Shown here in pieces: positions 46,438 to 60,300 of a stretch of DNA of 64,000 nucleotides (its first letter is position 1; each line of letters opens with the position of its first letter). The stretch comes from Phoronis australis (taxonomy: Eukaryota; Phoronida; Phoronidae). The stretch spans positions 489,225-553,224 of the forward strand of contig NMRA01000039.1 in the NCBI GenBank assembly GCA_002633005.1, in the 5' to 3' direction. The notes under the pieces were generated by a model, which saw only the letters and a list, made by a program, of their open reading frames with translations, was not told where the DNA came from and made no database searches. A program made the position numbers and the translations under genes.

Positions 46438-49400
46438 CTGAAATAAATTGACTGATATTAATGATTAACTGAGTATGAAGCATTACTTATAAGTATGCTG
46501 GCACTCAAAGTGCACACATACCAGGTGGTACTTCTGGTAAATTTTCTACAAAAATAAATACAATGTAAAATTCATTTCTACTCAAGCTGAACCTACACAA
46601 CTATAACAACTTGCATATTTTATTTAGTACAACGGATCTTTGATCAATAATAAACAAATGACAACTTGGCTGCAATGCATCATCTCTGACAGGCAGTCGT
46701 ACCCTCATGACATAATACAGTTCACAGCCATCCCACATTCATATGCAAACTTTTCACGTTGAGTACTACCACTGGAAAAAACTGAGGGAATCCTTGATCA
46801 ATGTTTAAATATGACCAAGGGTATGGGCGAACAAGTGGTTAATGTCACACAATTAAACAAACACTTTCCTACACGTCTTCGCACGTTTAGAACATAAAAG
46901 GAGTCTTGTCCATTGTAAAATATCGCTAAAATAGGGTCATTTGATAAATTACAGCCCTTTATTTATTGTAACTGCATTTATTTTGTAGATCTTTTTCTAA
47001 GTACATAGAAGTTCAGTCACTCAAATATGGCAGACGTTCTTGGTACACTCTCAGAAATTCAAAAATTAAATTAAAAGCTTGGTGTCCAATTCTTATCATT
47101 TTTAATGTCATTTTAGAAAAGCACATCATATCATACGAGTATAAATTTTTTGGGCAACTAAATGCATTGTTGTTCAGCTATCGTTGTGGTCTAAAGAGGC
47201 TTGTCAGGTATTTTTGACTTCCTAGTTTCATTAAAGTGCTTAAAATCACCAATTTCATACCAAAAACACCTCACCAGTCCAAACAGCTGTCAAGTTAGAA
47301 CACCGGTGAACACCATCTGATGATATGTTAATTGGCTGATTCGACTTTCAAGCCTTTATTGGACGAAACATGCAGTGGCTCTTTCCACTTTCTCGCGGGA
47401 CACGGGAGAAGCACAGATATGGCACAAGATAGTACAACAAACTCGTATATTGGTGGACATGACACACTGGTGTTGGGTACGTTCACACATCACACGCGTG
47501 ATCATGGAGCTAAGAAACTTTCAACTGGAGTCGATTTTCCTCTTGAGTTGGGGTTCGTCTGTTCTCTAGTCTTTGTGATATTAAATTCACAAATGAAGCA
47601 TACCGTGATATAAAGGAAAGTTTTATGAGGCTGGCAACCTAGTCACATGACAACACAAAGTAAATGGTGGTTTTAAGCACTCTAATGTAAACCTTGGAGG
47701 TAACATCACTTTTAAGAACATAGAATTATAGGTACAATAAAAATAGTGCACATGGTCTAATACAAGTTGCATCAGATGTGCACAGGTCGCTCAGCCCAGC
47801 CCATTACATCAAACACATGAAACCATTTTTCATTTTTATTTATACACAGATAAAAACATATAGACATGTACACAAATTAAGACCGAGCTGAGGAGTTAGA
47901 GACCTGAGTAGATGGTCAAGCAGTGGCGTACAGAGGGATTCGAACCTATGAGTTTGTGAACATGAGGCAGACACTCAAGTCATTAGGCCACACTGCAAAT
48001 AAACTAGAAACTAATCTTTCAAAAAACATTTCATTTAGACCACACTCAGGTGTAAATTAAGTCTCATCACGGAAAGAATTTCTACTTGTCAGAGGAACTA
48101 AAGGTTTGTTATTGCTTTAGGCCAGGATTACTAAGTTTGTTTGACGTAGCAGATCTGTTACAGCTACTAAAATAGTACCATCATCAGAGAAATGTACAGT
48201 CCATTTATTCTCAACACTATAATTCAAACAAAAGATAAGAGGGCGATGACATTGCTTTGGATATACGTGTAAAAAGTCGGTTGTTTTGTCACCAGAATTC
48301 AGCTTTTATCCAGAAGTATAGGGGCTATAGGAATGTTTAGTATGACGTCATTATGACAATTTGGACCCAGTGTGATGGCATGTCTATTCTTATTTCCGGG
48401 TCCAAATTGCGTCATATACTACCTTGACATGTCATCACTAAACATCCAAATTACAGGTAATGCTCCCAAGATTGTGAACAAAGATAGTCATTATCAGTTT
48501 ATCACAAGTGGCTCGGCTTGGCCTAGGACTGGGGTTTAATCTTTTTACTCAAAGTTGTTTTTGGCATTTTCTATTCTACTTAAATTTTGTTTGAGCTCAA
48601 GATAAGTGTCTGTAGGCCCCTTCATACTAACGCCGACATTTCTTGTCCGATTCTCAAAATTCCAAAACCTAACCAGGTGTACTTTCACAAACTATTCAAA
48701 AATCCTAATTAAAAGCTTTCAAAATGAAAATTTCTGAAATACTATTGTCACCCGCAGTACGTGCTTTTATAACCATCTTGGTGATGGGCAATTTTGCGCC
48801 TGATTACCCTAGCCAACCTCCCAAAAATTATAGCACCAGATTTTAAGATAATGAACCAGTGAAGTAACACAAATTTGAATGTCGAGTGTACATGTTCTAT
48901 TTTACGTAAATATAGCTGTATGTAATCCCAGTTTGTACTTGGTGACCCCCATTAATGCTAAAAGTTGTAGATTTTAAGTGAGTGGAGTTGCCCAAATTTG
49001 ACCCGACCGCTGAGGGTACATCACTATTTCAAGTGAATAACTGTGTGATCCCACTTCAATTGCACCTGATGATCCCATATGCTAAGAGTTTGAGTCTGAA
49101 TTAACTCAAAACTTTGAATTTTAACTCAAATCTCATTTAAGTTTTCACTGAAGCTTGTAGTTCGCTAGGGGTCATCACGTGTGAACTGGGACTAGAAAAT
49201 CATGTTCATTAACTCAAGCACAGAATATAATTCACACTTACCTAGAGGATGTACAAATAGAATAGGAAATGCCAGAAACTAATTCTGAGCTCGATTTTAG
49301 TTAAAAAATTAGACTCCAGGCCCAGTAGTGCCATGCTTGAACTTGGAATTTCTGCACAACCTCAAGATAGGTTGAACATGGAAATTTGGCAAGGGCAAAT

Positions 49401-49980
49401 AATCATGTTGTGAACTTCACATTTAAAAAATAGGTTGCGCTAAAGCAAACCACATGCTAATGAAATACTATAATTTTAAACCAACTTCTATTGTGTTCAT
49501 TACTTTTATATTCAATAATCATTAGCATACTTCTCCTAGTCTATGACGGTCAACACAAGTTATGGTGAGGGAGATTTTCTAAAAATGATGTGTGGTAAAT
49601 TGTTTTGACGTTTAGCCAAACAAATCTTTACAAAGAACGAAAATATTCAAATCTGTTTACTTTGATGAATATTTAACTTAAAGTTCTCGCATACGCAATA
49701 TACTTGAAAGAAAGATACGGTATTATAGTTAGAAGGCCTAATTATATTAACTAAGATCACTCGGAGCTGAACACCTTCTGAACTGGGTCAGCAATGAGCC
49801 ATAAACAACATGAGCTCCTAAGACCTAAGTAATAGGTAATGCAACATGGTAAACCAACCCCCAGAGGCTAGGCCTAAAGGAATACGAATACCAAAGAAAT
49901 AACACTTTCTCCAAGTCAAACATAGCTGCCAAGTAATCAAAAAGTTGCGGACGCCCAGCAATGAGAGGTTGGCTCACTTA
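46438..49980. other. GGACT 5' intron or upstream region
   Basis: AT-rich, no gene. Contains a tRNA-derived SINE-like piece (47,923-47,991), a degraded M1-like end at about 46,916 and a half end of the AGGGCC element at 48,612. Confidence 0.5.
47923..47991 (-). repeat. tRNA-derived SINE head (A and B boxes)
   Basis: On the minus strand GTGGCCTAATGACTTGAGTG starts the unit, GGTTCGAATCC is a perfect B box, and GCCAC closes it opposite GTGGC. The length (69 nt) fits a tRNA body, but the stems are imperfect, so a SINE or tRNA relic is likelier than a working tRNA. Confidence 0.6.
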
Positions 49981-49981
49981 C

Positions 49982-50110
49982 TATGTTCGCAGTCGCTACT
50001 CTATCACTTATTAAGCGTACGGTCGGAAGGAGTTCGTAGGTCAAACACTGACCAAATAGACATGACTTTCTGCCAATAGGAGTCAGACTTTGACCTAGTT
50101 CAAGAGAGTC
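49982..50110 (-). other. Possible non-coding 5' exon of GGACT
   Basis: A near-consensus donor (ATA/GTAAGTGAG) occurs on the minus strand at about 49,981, in a CpG-richer stretch upstream of exon A, which needs an upstream exon. Borders and use are inferred. Confidence 0.3.
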
Positions 50111-50348
50111 GTGCAGGTCCAAGTGACTTTCAATAACACAAAGATTGTTTCATGTACACCAAGGCCCGGTAGCAGGTAAGTTAGTTCATAAATATGAAAC
50201 CTTCAACGTGCCGTCGGTTAGGGCTAATGCAGAGGCCTCATTGACGAAACCCGTCGTTTTATTTTGAGCTGTCCAGACATTATCCGGAAGTCGCAGTGTT
50301 CGTGATTCGTGTCGTGGAGTTCAACTTCATCTTGATGTTTGGCTTTTA

Positions 50349-50459
50349 GTACGACCACAGGCGTCCTCAGCTTCTGATCGTCCCCAATACACAATAATAT
50401 AAAGGCCTACATATATACTGTATTGGAGACGATCAGAAGCTGAGGATGCCTGTGAGTAC
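50349..50459. repeat. Long imperfect hairpin (about 40-bp arms, 29-nt loop)
   Basis: Arm 50,349-50,390 (includes TCCTCAGCTTCTGATCGT) pairs with 50,420-50,459 (ACGATCAGAAGCTGAGGA) with a few mismatches. Loop is AT-rich. It lies in the probable divergent promoter region between GGACT and NHEJ1. Confidence 0.9.
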
Positions 50460-51157
50460 GAACTAGTATTTAGTCTCGTTTTAACTAGACATAGCCAGCC
50501 AGATCAATGACCATCGCCTCTGTTGGCCCGACAACGTCTTATTGCCTTATTGGTCGCACAGCAATGGGGCGGTAACTTGACACATTTGGGAATTACATTT
50601 CGAATCATCTCTGACGTGCTTCGATGACTCGTAACGTGTCAGAAAAGACCCGCCAGAAGGTGACGCTAGGGGCATTCCATACCTATACAGGCGCTTTCAT
50701 ACGCCGGAAACATTTCGGCGAATTATGCCTTGCACCCTCTAGTGTATGCTCACACCGACTAAAACATCATCAAAGTCATATTATAAATACCGTATCCGTA
50801 CTTATAAGGCTTATGCGCATAGAGTTACACTTAGGCTGTCGATGGAATTAATTTCTTTCAGCTCCAACACATTCTGTTTTCAATGGTTTAGACGCTTGGC
50901 TGTCGCTTGTGTAACCTGGGTTCAAGTCTCGGGTCACTGAAATTTTCTACATAGGCGTTATTTATTTTTCGATAGGGAGAAGGTCATTGCTGTTTGTCAC
51001 TTAATAGTGATGGTCAGCATATGTTTTTGATTTCTGGTATACACTTTTCTATATTACAGAAAAGAGCAAGTTAACAGAAATGGTAACTTCAGTTAATAGA
51101 TGAGCGTATGCTACTGGTATTAGTAGTAAATTGCTGAAGTCCTTTTTTTCACTCAAG
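50460..51157. other. Upstream region of NHEJ1
   Basis: The acceptor at 51,156 implies an upstream 5' UTR exon in or before this stretch, but no donor could be chosen with confidence. A second tRNA-like segment lies at 50,884-50,930. Confidence 0.5.
50884..50930 (+). repeat. tRNA-derived SINE head
   Basis: A-box-like TGGTTTAGACGCTTGG and B box GGTTCAAGTC are 35 bp apart as in tRNA genes. No closing acceptor stem is seen, so it is a relic or SINE. Confidence 0.5.
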
Positions 51158-51340
51158 GTAATGGATTCAGAAGTGACAACCAGATCATGGGAGAACTTCA
51201 AAATGCCAGATAAACGATACTTCTTCAAAATGACCTTCAGGAACAGTGGCCGTGATCATGGATATGAAGTTTCGTGGACAGACATGATGTCGGTGTGGAC
51301 AGAGAGTGTAGGGGAGGAGGTGATCAAACAACGAACACAG
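51158..51340 (+). CDS. NHEJ1: NHEJ1 coding exon 1
   Basis: Acceptor CACTCAAG, three bases of 5' UTR, ATG at 51,161, 60 codons. MDSEVTTRSWENF and on to WTESVGEEVIKQRTQ covers the first strands of the XLF head. Donor CAG/GTATA. Human exon has the same role and nearly the same length. Confidence 0.9.
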
Positions 51341-54300
51341 GTATATCATTACAGGTAAATTCTCTCAATAGCAATGCAAGTGTTACAAAACTGCCTTCCA
51401 TTAGAGAAATGATGTAGACCGTTTACTGCTATAAAATTGGGCTCAATTTGTTCCTCGCTCAGATAAGTATTCAGTGACGGTTCGTTAGTTCTCATGACCA
51501 CACTCAGCATCTAAAATAACTCACCGTGACAAGGCAATGTATTGAGTCTTGTCTCAATTCAATGACACGTGTTAGTTCTCCCAAATCCATAAGTCACCTC
51601 GCAGAGAAGACGAAATGAAAAAATTGCAACCATTTTTACATCGGCAAGTTGTCTCGATCAAAAGTTACTTTTGACAAAAACTCTTTTTGAAGCAGCTTTA
51701 AAGTTAATAGGTAGCTAAGGATTTTCAAGTGCCTTCAAAATGCCTGCAGGTTTTAATGGTGCTTAGAAATTTAGATAAAGAGGAAGAATTCTTCCTCTTG
51801 GATCAGCAATGGATTTTAAAGTTAAGGTAACACCTGGGAGGCTGTCCAGTATGATTGGTATCTTATGAGTGTGGTGAGAATATGCATTGGCTTCAACAAA
51901 GTACCTTTACGTGTTACAAGCAAATGACAGGAGTCCACAACTTTCATAAATTTATTGATTGGCATTAGTGCACCTGTGGTTTCAGACACTGAACCCTGGC
52001 ATAGAAGTTCCAGTTGACACTCTGTTGACACATCTCGAAGCCAACACCAGGCCAGAACATTGCTCAATGACCGAGGTCCCAGGCGAAGGTATGATGGTAG
52101 ATCTCAACATGGATTTGTCGGGTATACCATTTGGATGGCGATTTCAGTGCACCCAAATGCCACAGAAGCAGGTTTGTAATTCTTACATTATTAGAATATA
52201 TTGTATCCATACACATACAAGTCGGTGTGTTAGTAATTGGAATCCTGACAAAGAAGAGTGTGTCTACACATGTGTCAAATTTATGCACATTTACCATAGA
52301 CCACCTATTTATAGATTTCTGCATAAGCTCACCAACTCTATTGTTCATGTCAGTAGGTTAGGCACCCCTAAGTCTGCCTGAGGGACAGTGTTGATTGTGC
52401 TCATCTGCTCCAGGTCTCTCCAAGCTGTAACCTCAATACACTATATGCAATAGGCCTACCACCACTGTTATTGACATTTTGTGTTGACAGCTTCTTGAGA
52501 CTTTCATTCATCCATTGATGATTATGACAGCAGAGCTCTACCGACGTCAGGCATTCCTGGTTGATCTACTTCAGAAAAAAGATGTCGAGATCGAAGATTA
52601 TCAAATGCAAGGCTTCAGTACTACGCGAAGTATGAAATACATTTTATTTTGTTATTTTAAGAGTATTATCTTATAATAGCTTTTTAAGAAATTTCTGCAC
52701 ATCAGCTCAGAAAGTCCTAGAAAGCTAGTTGAAATCTGCAATTTGTTTTTCTATGTAAAACACTAGAATTGACAAAAATTGAAAAGTGATTATTTGACAG
52801 TTTTGGTTATAAACTCCAAAAAAAAAACGAAAAGCGACCACTGATGTTACGTGAGACAAGCGCCTGTGGTCATATCATAACATCTTGATTCATCACCTGG
52901 CTTAAGGTCATGTTGGAGCTTAGAAAATTTCCTAATTTGGCTACCGAACATCATATCTCAGAAAGAGGCTGATATGATTAGATTCATATGAAACTTTCAG
53001 ATACTGGGCTCTTTGCATTGTTCTCTATAATACTGTTCTCGTGTAGGTTTATTTGCTAACCACTGAGACTTTCACCCGTCATGTACTACTGGCTTCACCA
53101 CAATGACCTAGTTACGCAGATTAAAGCGTTTTAGACTGTGAAGATGGATACATTCCTGGAAAGATCACAAAAATCACCCACAACAGGCATCACGACCCTC
53201 TATTAGTAGGGTCAGAGGCGTGTTGCTACCTTACGTGTATTATTGGGGTCTTGCTACACATTTGCCATCTAGCGTCGGTCTGTGTTAATGGGTCATTCTG
53301 CTGTAGCCAGTCATCCATGACCGGCAAAAGTTTCAATGGTGAGCAAATAACTTGCATGTGTCATAATGCTGGTAGGAATTGTTTTCAAAGTGTTCCACTT
53401 TTGATTAAGGGGCTATTGTAACTATGACTTTTATGATTTTCACAAAAAAAATCTAAAGTTGCATAAAACGAATACGAGTGACATTTTGGCAAATTGTCAC
53501 TGTGTTTTGAGATTTCGTTTTGAACATTTACGTCAAAAAATCAATTTCTTTGGGCTTTCTACTTTCAAAATACGTATACTGTAATGTAGTTCAAGTTATG
53601 TAAATATACTGTAATGTACTTTAAAGTCTTTTTAAGTATTTGACGAAATACACAGACTAGCCATTAATGCCCTACATATTAACCTTCATTTCCTGTTTTA
53701 GAACGTATCAAGACCAAACCATTTGATGAGACAGAGTTTGCTGACTCAATGCTCAAGTCGAAGGTGAGATAAGTGAGGTTTCCCATCCAAAGTTCATCTA
53801 TTTACTTGTTTCTGAAAGACAATAATCTTGCGTTCCCATGAAGGTTCTATCAGTACATCATCATGTGCAATCCATCAGACTTCATTTTATATGAATTCAC
53901 GAAGGACGCCCTGAACCCTCTGTTCGAAAATTTCTGTGAAAAAGTGAATTACTGTACAGTCCCAATTACATACCACAGTAAGTTTCATATTAAATATTTT
54001 GTTGAAAAGGTGACATCTGGATATCAGGTGCTCGGATGTCTGATCTACAATCTACCAATTTGCAGGTTAGCTGACCCGCCTCCATCCGTCCTGACGTAGT
54101 ATCCATCATCTGTATTCGTAATTTTGTCGGTTTAAGTTTCGTGTTGTTTATTGTGTGCATAAAATCACATAAAACTGTAATTATTGTTTTGACTCTTATA
54201 TCATTCATTGGTGTTTGTGTAAAGGGTGATGCAGAGGAAAGGGAGATTAAATTAAATAAATTATTCAAAAACTTTGCTGCTAAGTTCATGGGTAGGCTGA

Positions 54301-57300
54301 AATTTTTGTTGTTTTGGAGAACTGTGTGCTATTATGGTGTACAATGACGTTGTGTTTCCTAGACCTGCATGAAAACTGCACTCTTCCCACGTCCAGTTTT
54401 CTATGCCGAAAATAGGCAAAATTTGTTTTGGCATCCATCTTGCGTAACCCCCTTTGCGTTCTTCACTGTATTGCCAAGTAAGCCTGCGCAGGATTGACAT
54501 ACTTGGTATGCAGTTACTAAGGCCCAGTGTGAACCTCTTTTTTGGTACATAGTTGTGTTGTAATGTTGCACCGGCATTCTTTGGATTTGTACCATATCTT
54601 TTACATGTATCCACATGTCTGTTGTCCTCACATTATGTTAAAGATGCATGGTATCATTAAATTGGGAATATGCAAATGAAGTACTAATTTACAAACAACC
54701 CAGGGCCTCCAGTATGCCGGAATCACAATCTCGCGAAAGTCTCGTTTTTTGAAACTATCGTCATGTAAATGAGTGTGGTAATATTTCATCGTTACCGTAA
54801 TGAAACAAGGCACAGTTTTTATTATTTGTTTATTTCACTATCAACTAACAATTGCATAATATTTGAAATGTCTTGGGTTTTCTGTATGTTAACACTTGTT
54901 TTTTAGTTTATCAGCTGTAGTGTTTTCTTTAAAACCACAATGTGTTTACAAATTGTTTCTTTTCCTGATTATACTTGTTCACACAGTTCTCCAGGAAGTC
55001 ATAAGGTGGCGCTTACTACTAATTTAAATATTCACGATTTTAATGAGACATGGCATCTTTCATGGTCATTTTTAACTTTGGTCCACTCTTTCAGGAGTTT
55101 GACTCAGTGATAAGGTCAAGCCATGACCTTGTGTTTGATGACCCAATCCGAGGTTTGTTCGACAGTATAATGAAACGACAGCGAGAGCTACAATATGGGA
55201 ATGCCTTACAGAACGGTGTGTTGACGATCTAAACCTGCTATGAATCTACCTTCCATAAATTTAGCCTACTACTGATTACACAACCTACGGCTATACAGTG
55301 TTTTCCACAGCAGAAAATTCAAGTAAAGCCAGAGTTATAAACTTCATGTCCTTGTTCAAAAGTCCATGTAGATACTATTAGGAGTTTATGTGTTAAGTTT
55401 TGGAATAAATCAACTGAACTGATACCAAAAATCCAAAATGTCCTAATTTGCTTACGGAATGACTAATCTCTCCCAATACTTCAAACTGGTTGCATGCGTT
55501 TTGGAACTTAATGCAAGCACGTCAAACTCGTCCCACAAAATTCAAACTTGATGGAGTGACAAGTCAAAAACAGATTGTGGAGATCAGTGCTACAAACTTG
55601 GGACCATAACCACCAAACTTTACTCAAAACTGTACTCTGATGGCAAATTGCATGACACGCTTCAAGTAATTTTTTCGAGCTTCTCACGACACGATTGGTC
55701 AACTTTTAGCCTCGTCTTGATTAGTGTTCTGTGGTCAGGGTCTTCAATCTCTGCTTGTTCACTTCTCGGATGAGAATTAGTTTCTGGGTTTGAAAGAATT
55801 GACAATGAGTTCTTCTTCAGACAAAGCGCGTCACATAATATGATCCTGCGTGATGAGCCATATTGATGAACCTGTTTTCAACAAATAATGATTGGTCACC
55901 ATCTTTCTAAGCCTGAGATTACCTCCAATAGAGCCTTCCCCGATTACAGAGCGCTAGAACTCTCCTTCGTCCCGGAGATAAGAAAGTACCGGATCTCGTT
56001 TTGGAAATAAGAGCACATTTTCATTAATATCAGGAAGGTGAAGAATGTGACGTCTCACATCCACGGGTGTTCATCCAGTTTATCAAACTTTCTCCCGTCG
56101 GAGTTGCTGCCCGCACACAGCAGTAATACATTATTAGCACTGGAAGGACGAGTAGAGTAATGAAATCGAAAGAAGACTTGTTAAGGATCGAACAAAAACA
56201 AATAACGTCAAATTTCAATGACAAATGTGCCTGATGGATGCTAATAACATTGTAGGTAAATACATCGAGATTTGAGTGTCACTGTGTAATTCAGGGACGG
56301 CTTTATTTGAATAAGGAACTACTGGAGAAAGCTCGATTGATTTTAACGATGTCTAATTTATTAAGTGGTTGCATGGTTCTCTGTGGCACAGTGGCTTGCG
56401 AGCCTGATTTCTTTACACATAAACAAGGCTGTAGAATGCTCCAGACTATGGTTCTATTTTCTAATCACTTATATTAGTGATGGAACATTCTTCCAGAATG
56501 TCCTCTATTTTTCTCTTGTAATGTAAACAAATTATATCATCACTAACCTGACCCTGTGGAACATTCTCCTGGAGTGTTCTCTAGTATTCTATTGTAAACA
56601 AATTACGTCATCATTAACCTGACCCCATGGGTCAAGTCAGTCAAGTGCTATCTGCTAGTAAACAAATAGGACAACAAAATACAACGTGTAGAACCAGAAT
56701 TAGTGGCACACTACTACAAACACTTACTGTTTTCGAAGGCAGAAAATTAGTTATGCCAGTGAGCACTTCTGCATTCAAATTCTTTGTGTTCTAAATGACA
56801 TTGTTCAGTATTCATCTAATGCTTGCTGTTTTCCAGTGGATGATAACATGGATGTTCCTACAGATGTCTCCGCCGGTGCAGTTAGTGCTCCACCACAACA
56901 ACATGTATCGCCAAAGAAGTCTGACGACAATTTGCTAACTGAGGTATGCAAATAGCGCTTGTTTTGAGAATTTCTGTTATACACACAGTTAGTGTCCAGT
57001 GTTTGAGTACTTCTGATCAGGTCAGGCCCCACGCTCTAATCTTTTTACTCAAAACTGAAATTATTTTAGGAATTTTCTAATTGTATTTTCGTGGGAATTC
57101 AAGATAAGTGTGTTTATTATCCGGTGATTGAGTACATAAGGGCATGGATAACGTTCTAACCCAAATTTACACTTGATGACTCCAGCGTGAAGGCTAAAAG
57201 TTATGACAAAATGAAACCAGTTCAGGTAACCTGTTGTGACATGTACGCAGCATAGTGGAAGAGCACTTGACTGAAGAATTGGTGAAAACGTAAACTTGCC

Positions 57301-60300
57301 GATGGGTAACATTGTATTTCATGGCACCAAATGCCGACGAATTAGATCGCTCCACAATTTTAACTGCCCTATGTTTCTAACATCGGTAAATAATTTTTTG
57401 TTAACTCAACGAAGAGTGTAGTTTTTAATGACACTAATTTTGTGTCAAATTTAGGGTTCATTTAGTTTCATTACCCACATCAGCACAAAGCTAAATATTT
57501 AGTATGCAGCTTTGCACCAATGCTAAAGATATGTTTGAGTAACATATGAGTGCTTAACAGGTACTTTTTAATGCAAGCAAGTAACATTTTGAAATCATTG
57601 CTAAGTATGCCACCTGTTGAATAATTTTAACATTAATCCATGACAATGTTTATTCTTGTTTTTTTTGGTCAGGACGAGGAGAGGGAACGCCGTGAGGCAC
57701 TCAATAGACGTCTAGCTGAGAAGAGGCACCTTAAGGTTGAGAAAGNGTTAGTAATTGGAATCCTGACAAAGAAGAGTGTGTCTACACATGTGTCAAATTT
57801 ATGCACATTTGCCCATAGACCACCTATTTATAGATTCCTGCATAAGCTCGCAAACTCTATTGTTCATGTCAGTAGGTTAGGCACCCCTAAGTCTGCCTGA
57901 GGGACAGTGTTGATTGTGCTCATCTGGTCCAGGTCTCTCCAAGCTGTAACCTCAATACACTATATGCAAGTTAAGCCTACCACCACTGTTATTGACATTT
58001 TGTGTTGACAGCTTCTTGAGACTTTCATTCATCCATTGATGATTATGACAGCAGAGCTCTGTCGACGTCAGGCATTCCTGGTTGATCTACTTCAGAAAAA
58101 AGATGTTGAGATTGAAGATTATCAAATGCAAGGCTTCAGTACTACGCGAAGTATGAAATGCATTTTATTTTGTTATTTTAAGAGTATTATCTTATAATAG
58201 GTTTTTAAGAAATTTTTGCACATCAGCTCAGAAAGTCCTAGAAAGCTAGTTGAAATCTGCAATTTGTTTTTCTATGTAAAACACTAGAATTAACAAAAAT
58301 TGAAAAGTGATTATTTGACAGTTTTGGTTATAAACTCCAAAAAAAAAAAACGAAAAGCNAATTTGTTTTTCTATGTAAAACACTAGAATTGACAAAAATT
58401 GAAAAGTGATTATTTGACAGTTTTGGTTATAAACTCAAAAAAAAAAAACGAAAACCGACCACTGATGTTGCATGAGACAAGCGCCTGTGGCCATATCATA
58501 ACATCTTGATTCATCACCTGGCTTTAAGGTCATGTTGGAGCTTAGAAAATTTCCTAATTTGGCTACGGAACATCATATCTCAGAAAGAGGCTGATAGGAT
58601 TGGATTCGTATGGAACTTTTGGATACTATGCTTTTTGCATTGTTCTCTACAATACTGTTCTCGTGTAGGTTTATTTGCTAACCACTGACACTTTCACCCT
58701 TCATGTACTACTGGCTTTCACCATAATGACCTAGTTACTCAGATTAAAGCGTTTTAGACTGTGAAGATGGATACATTCCTGGAAAGATCACAAAAATCAT
58801 CCACAACAGGCATCACACCCCTCTATTAGTAGGGTTAGAGGCGTGTTGCTACCTTACGTGTATTATAGGGGTCTTGCTACAGATGTGCCGTGTAGCGTCG
58901 GTCTGTGTTAATAGGTCATTCTGCTGTAGCCAGTCATCCATGACCGGCAAAAGTTTCAATGGTGAGCAAATAACCTGCTTGTGTCATAATGCTGATAGGA
59001 ATTGTTTTTAAAGTGTTCCACTTTTGATTAAGGGGCTATTGTAACTATGACTTTTATGATTTTCACGAAAAAAATCTGAATACGAATGACATTTTGGCAA
59101 ATTGTCACTGTGTTTTGAGAACATTTACGTCAAAAAGTCAATTTCTTTGGGCTTTCTACTTTCAAAAAACGTACTATACTGTAATGTAGTTCAAGTCTAT
59201 AGTTATGTATAAGTATTTGACTAATTACACAGACTTGCCATTAATGTCCTACATATTAACCTTCATTTCCTGTCTTAGAACGTATCAAGACCAAACCATT
59301 TGACGAGACAGAGTTTGCTGACTCAATGCTCAAGTCGAAGGTGAGATAAGTGAGGTTTCCCATCCAAAGTTCATCTATTTACTTTACTTGTTTCTGCAAG
59401 ACAAGAAACTTGTGTTCCCATGAAGGTTCTATCAGTACATGTGCAATCCATCAGACTTCATTTTATACGAATTCACGAAGGACGCCCTGAACCCTCTGTT
59501 CGAAATTTTCTGTGAAAAAGTGAATTACTGNGAACCCTCTGTTCGAAAATTTCTGTGAAAAAGTGAATTACTGTACAGTCCCAATTACATACCACAGTAA
59601 GTTTCATAAATATTTTGTTGAAAAGGTGACATCTGGATATCAGGTGCTCGGATGTCTGATCTACAATCTACCAATTTGCAGGTTAGCTGACCCGCCTCCA
59701 TCCGTCCTGACGTAGTATCCATCAGCTGTATTCGTAATTTTGTCGGTTTAAGTTTCGTGTTGTTTATTGTGTGCATAAAATCACATAAAACTGTAATTAT
59801 TGTTTTGACTCTTATATCATTCATTGGTGTTTGTGTAAAGGGTGATGCAGAGGTAAGGGAGATTAAATTAAATAAATTATTCAAAAACTTTGCTGCGAAG
59901 TTCATGGGTAGGCTGAAATTTTTGTTGTTTTGGAGAACTGTGTGCTATTATGGTGTACAATGACGTTGTGTTGCTTAGACCTGCATGAAAACTGCACTCT
60001 TTCCAGTTTTCTATGCCGAAAATAGGCAAAATTTGTTTTGGCATCCATCTTGCGTAACCCCCTTTGCGTTCTTCACTGTATTGCCAAGTAAGCTTGCGCA
60101 GGATTGACATACTTGGTATGCAGTTACTAAGGCCCAGTGTGAACCTCTTTTTGGTACATAGTTGTGTTGTAATGTTGCACCGGCATTCTTTGGATTTGTA
60201 CCATATCTTTTACATGTATCCACATGTCTGTTGTCCTCACATTATGTTAAAGATGCATGGTATCATTAAATTGGGAATATGCAAATGAAGTACTAATTTA

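Noticed and set aside
52131-52381. Open frames repeated at 57,640-57,900 (ending RLGTPKSA)
   Set aside because: Intron 2 of NHEJ1 seen twice because of the assembly duplication; the frame through the N is artificial.
53863-54347. Intronic open frames repeated in the second NHEJ1 block
   Set aside because: Their apparent conservation only reflects the duplicated assembly segment; no homology and no codon-like substitution.
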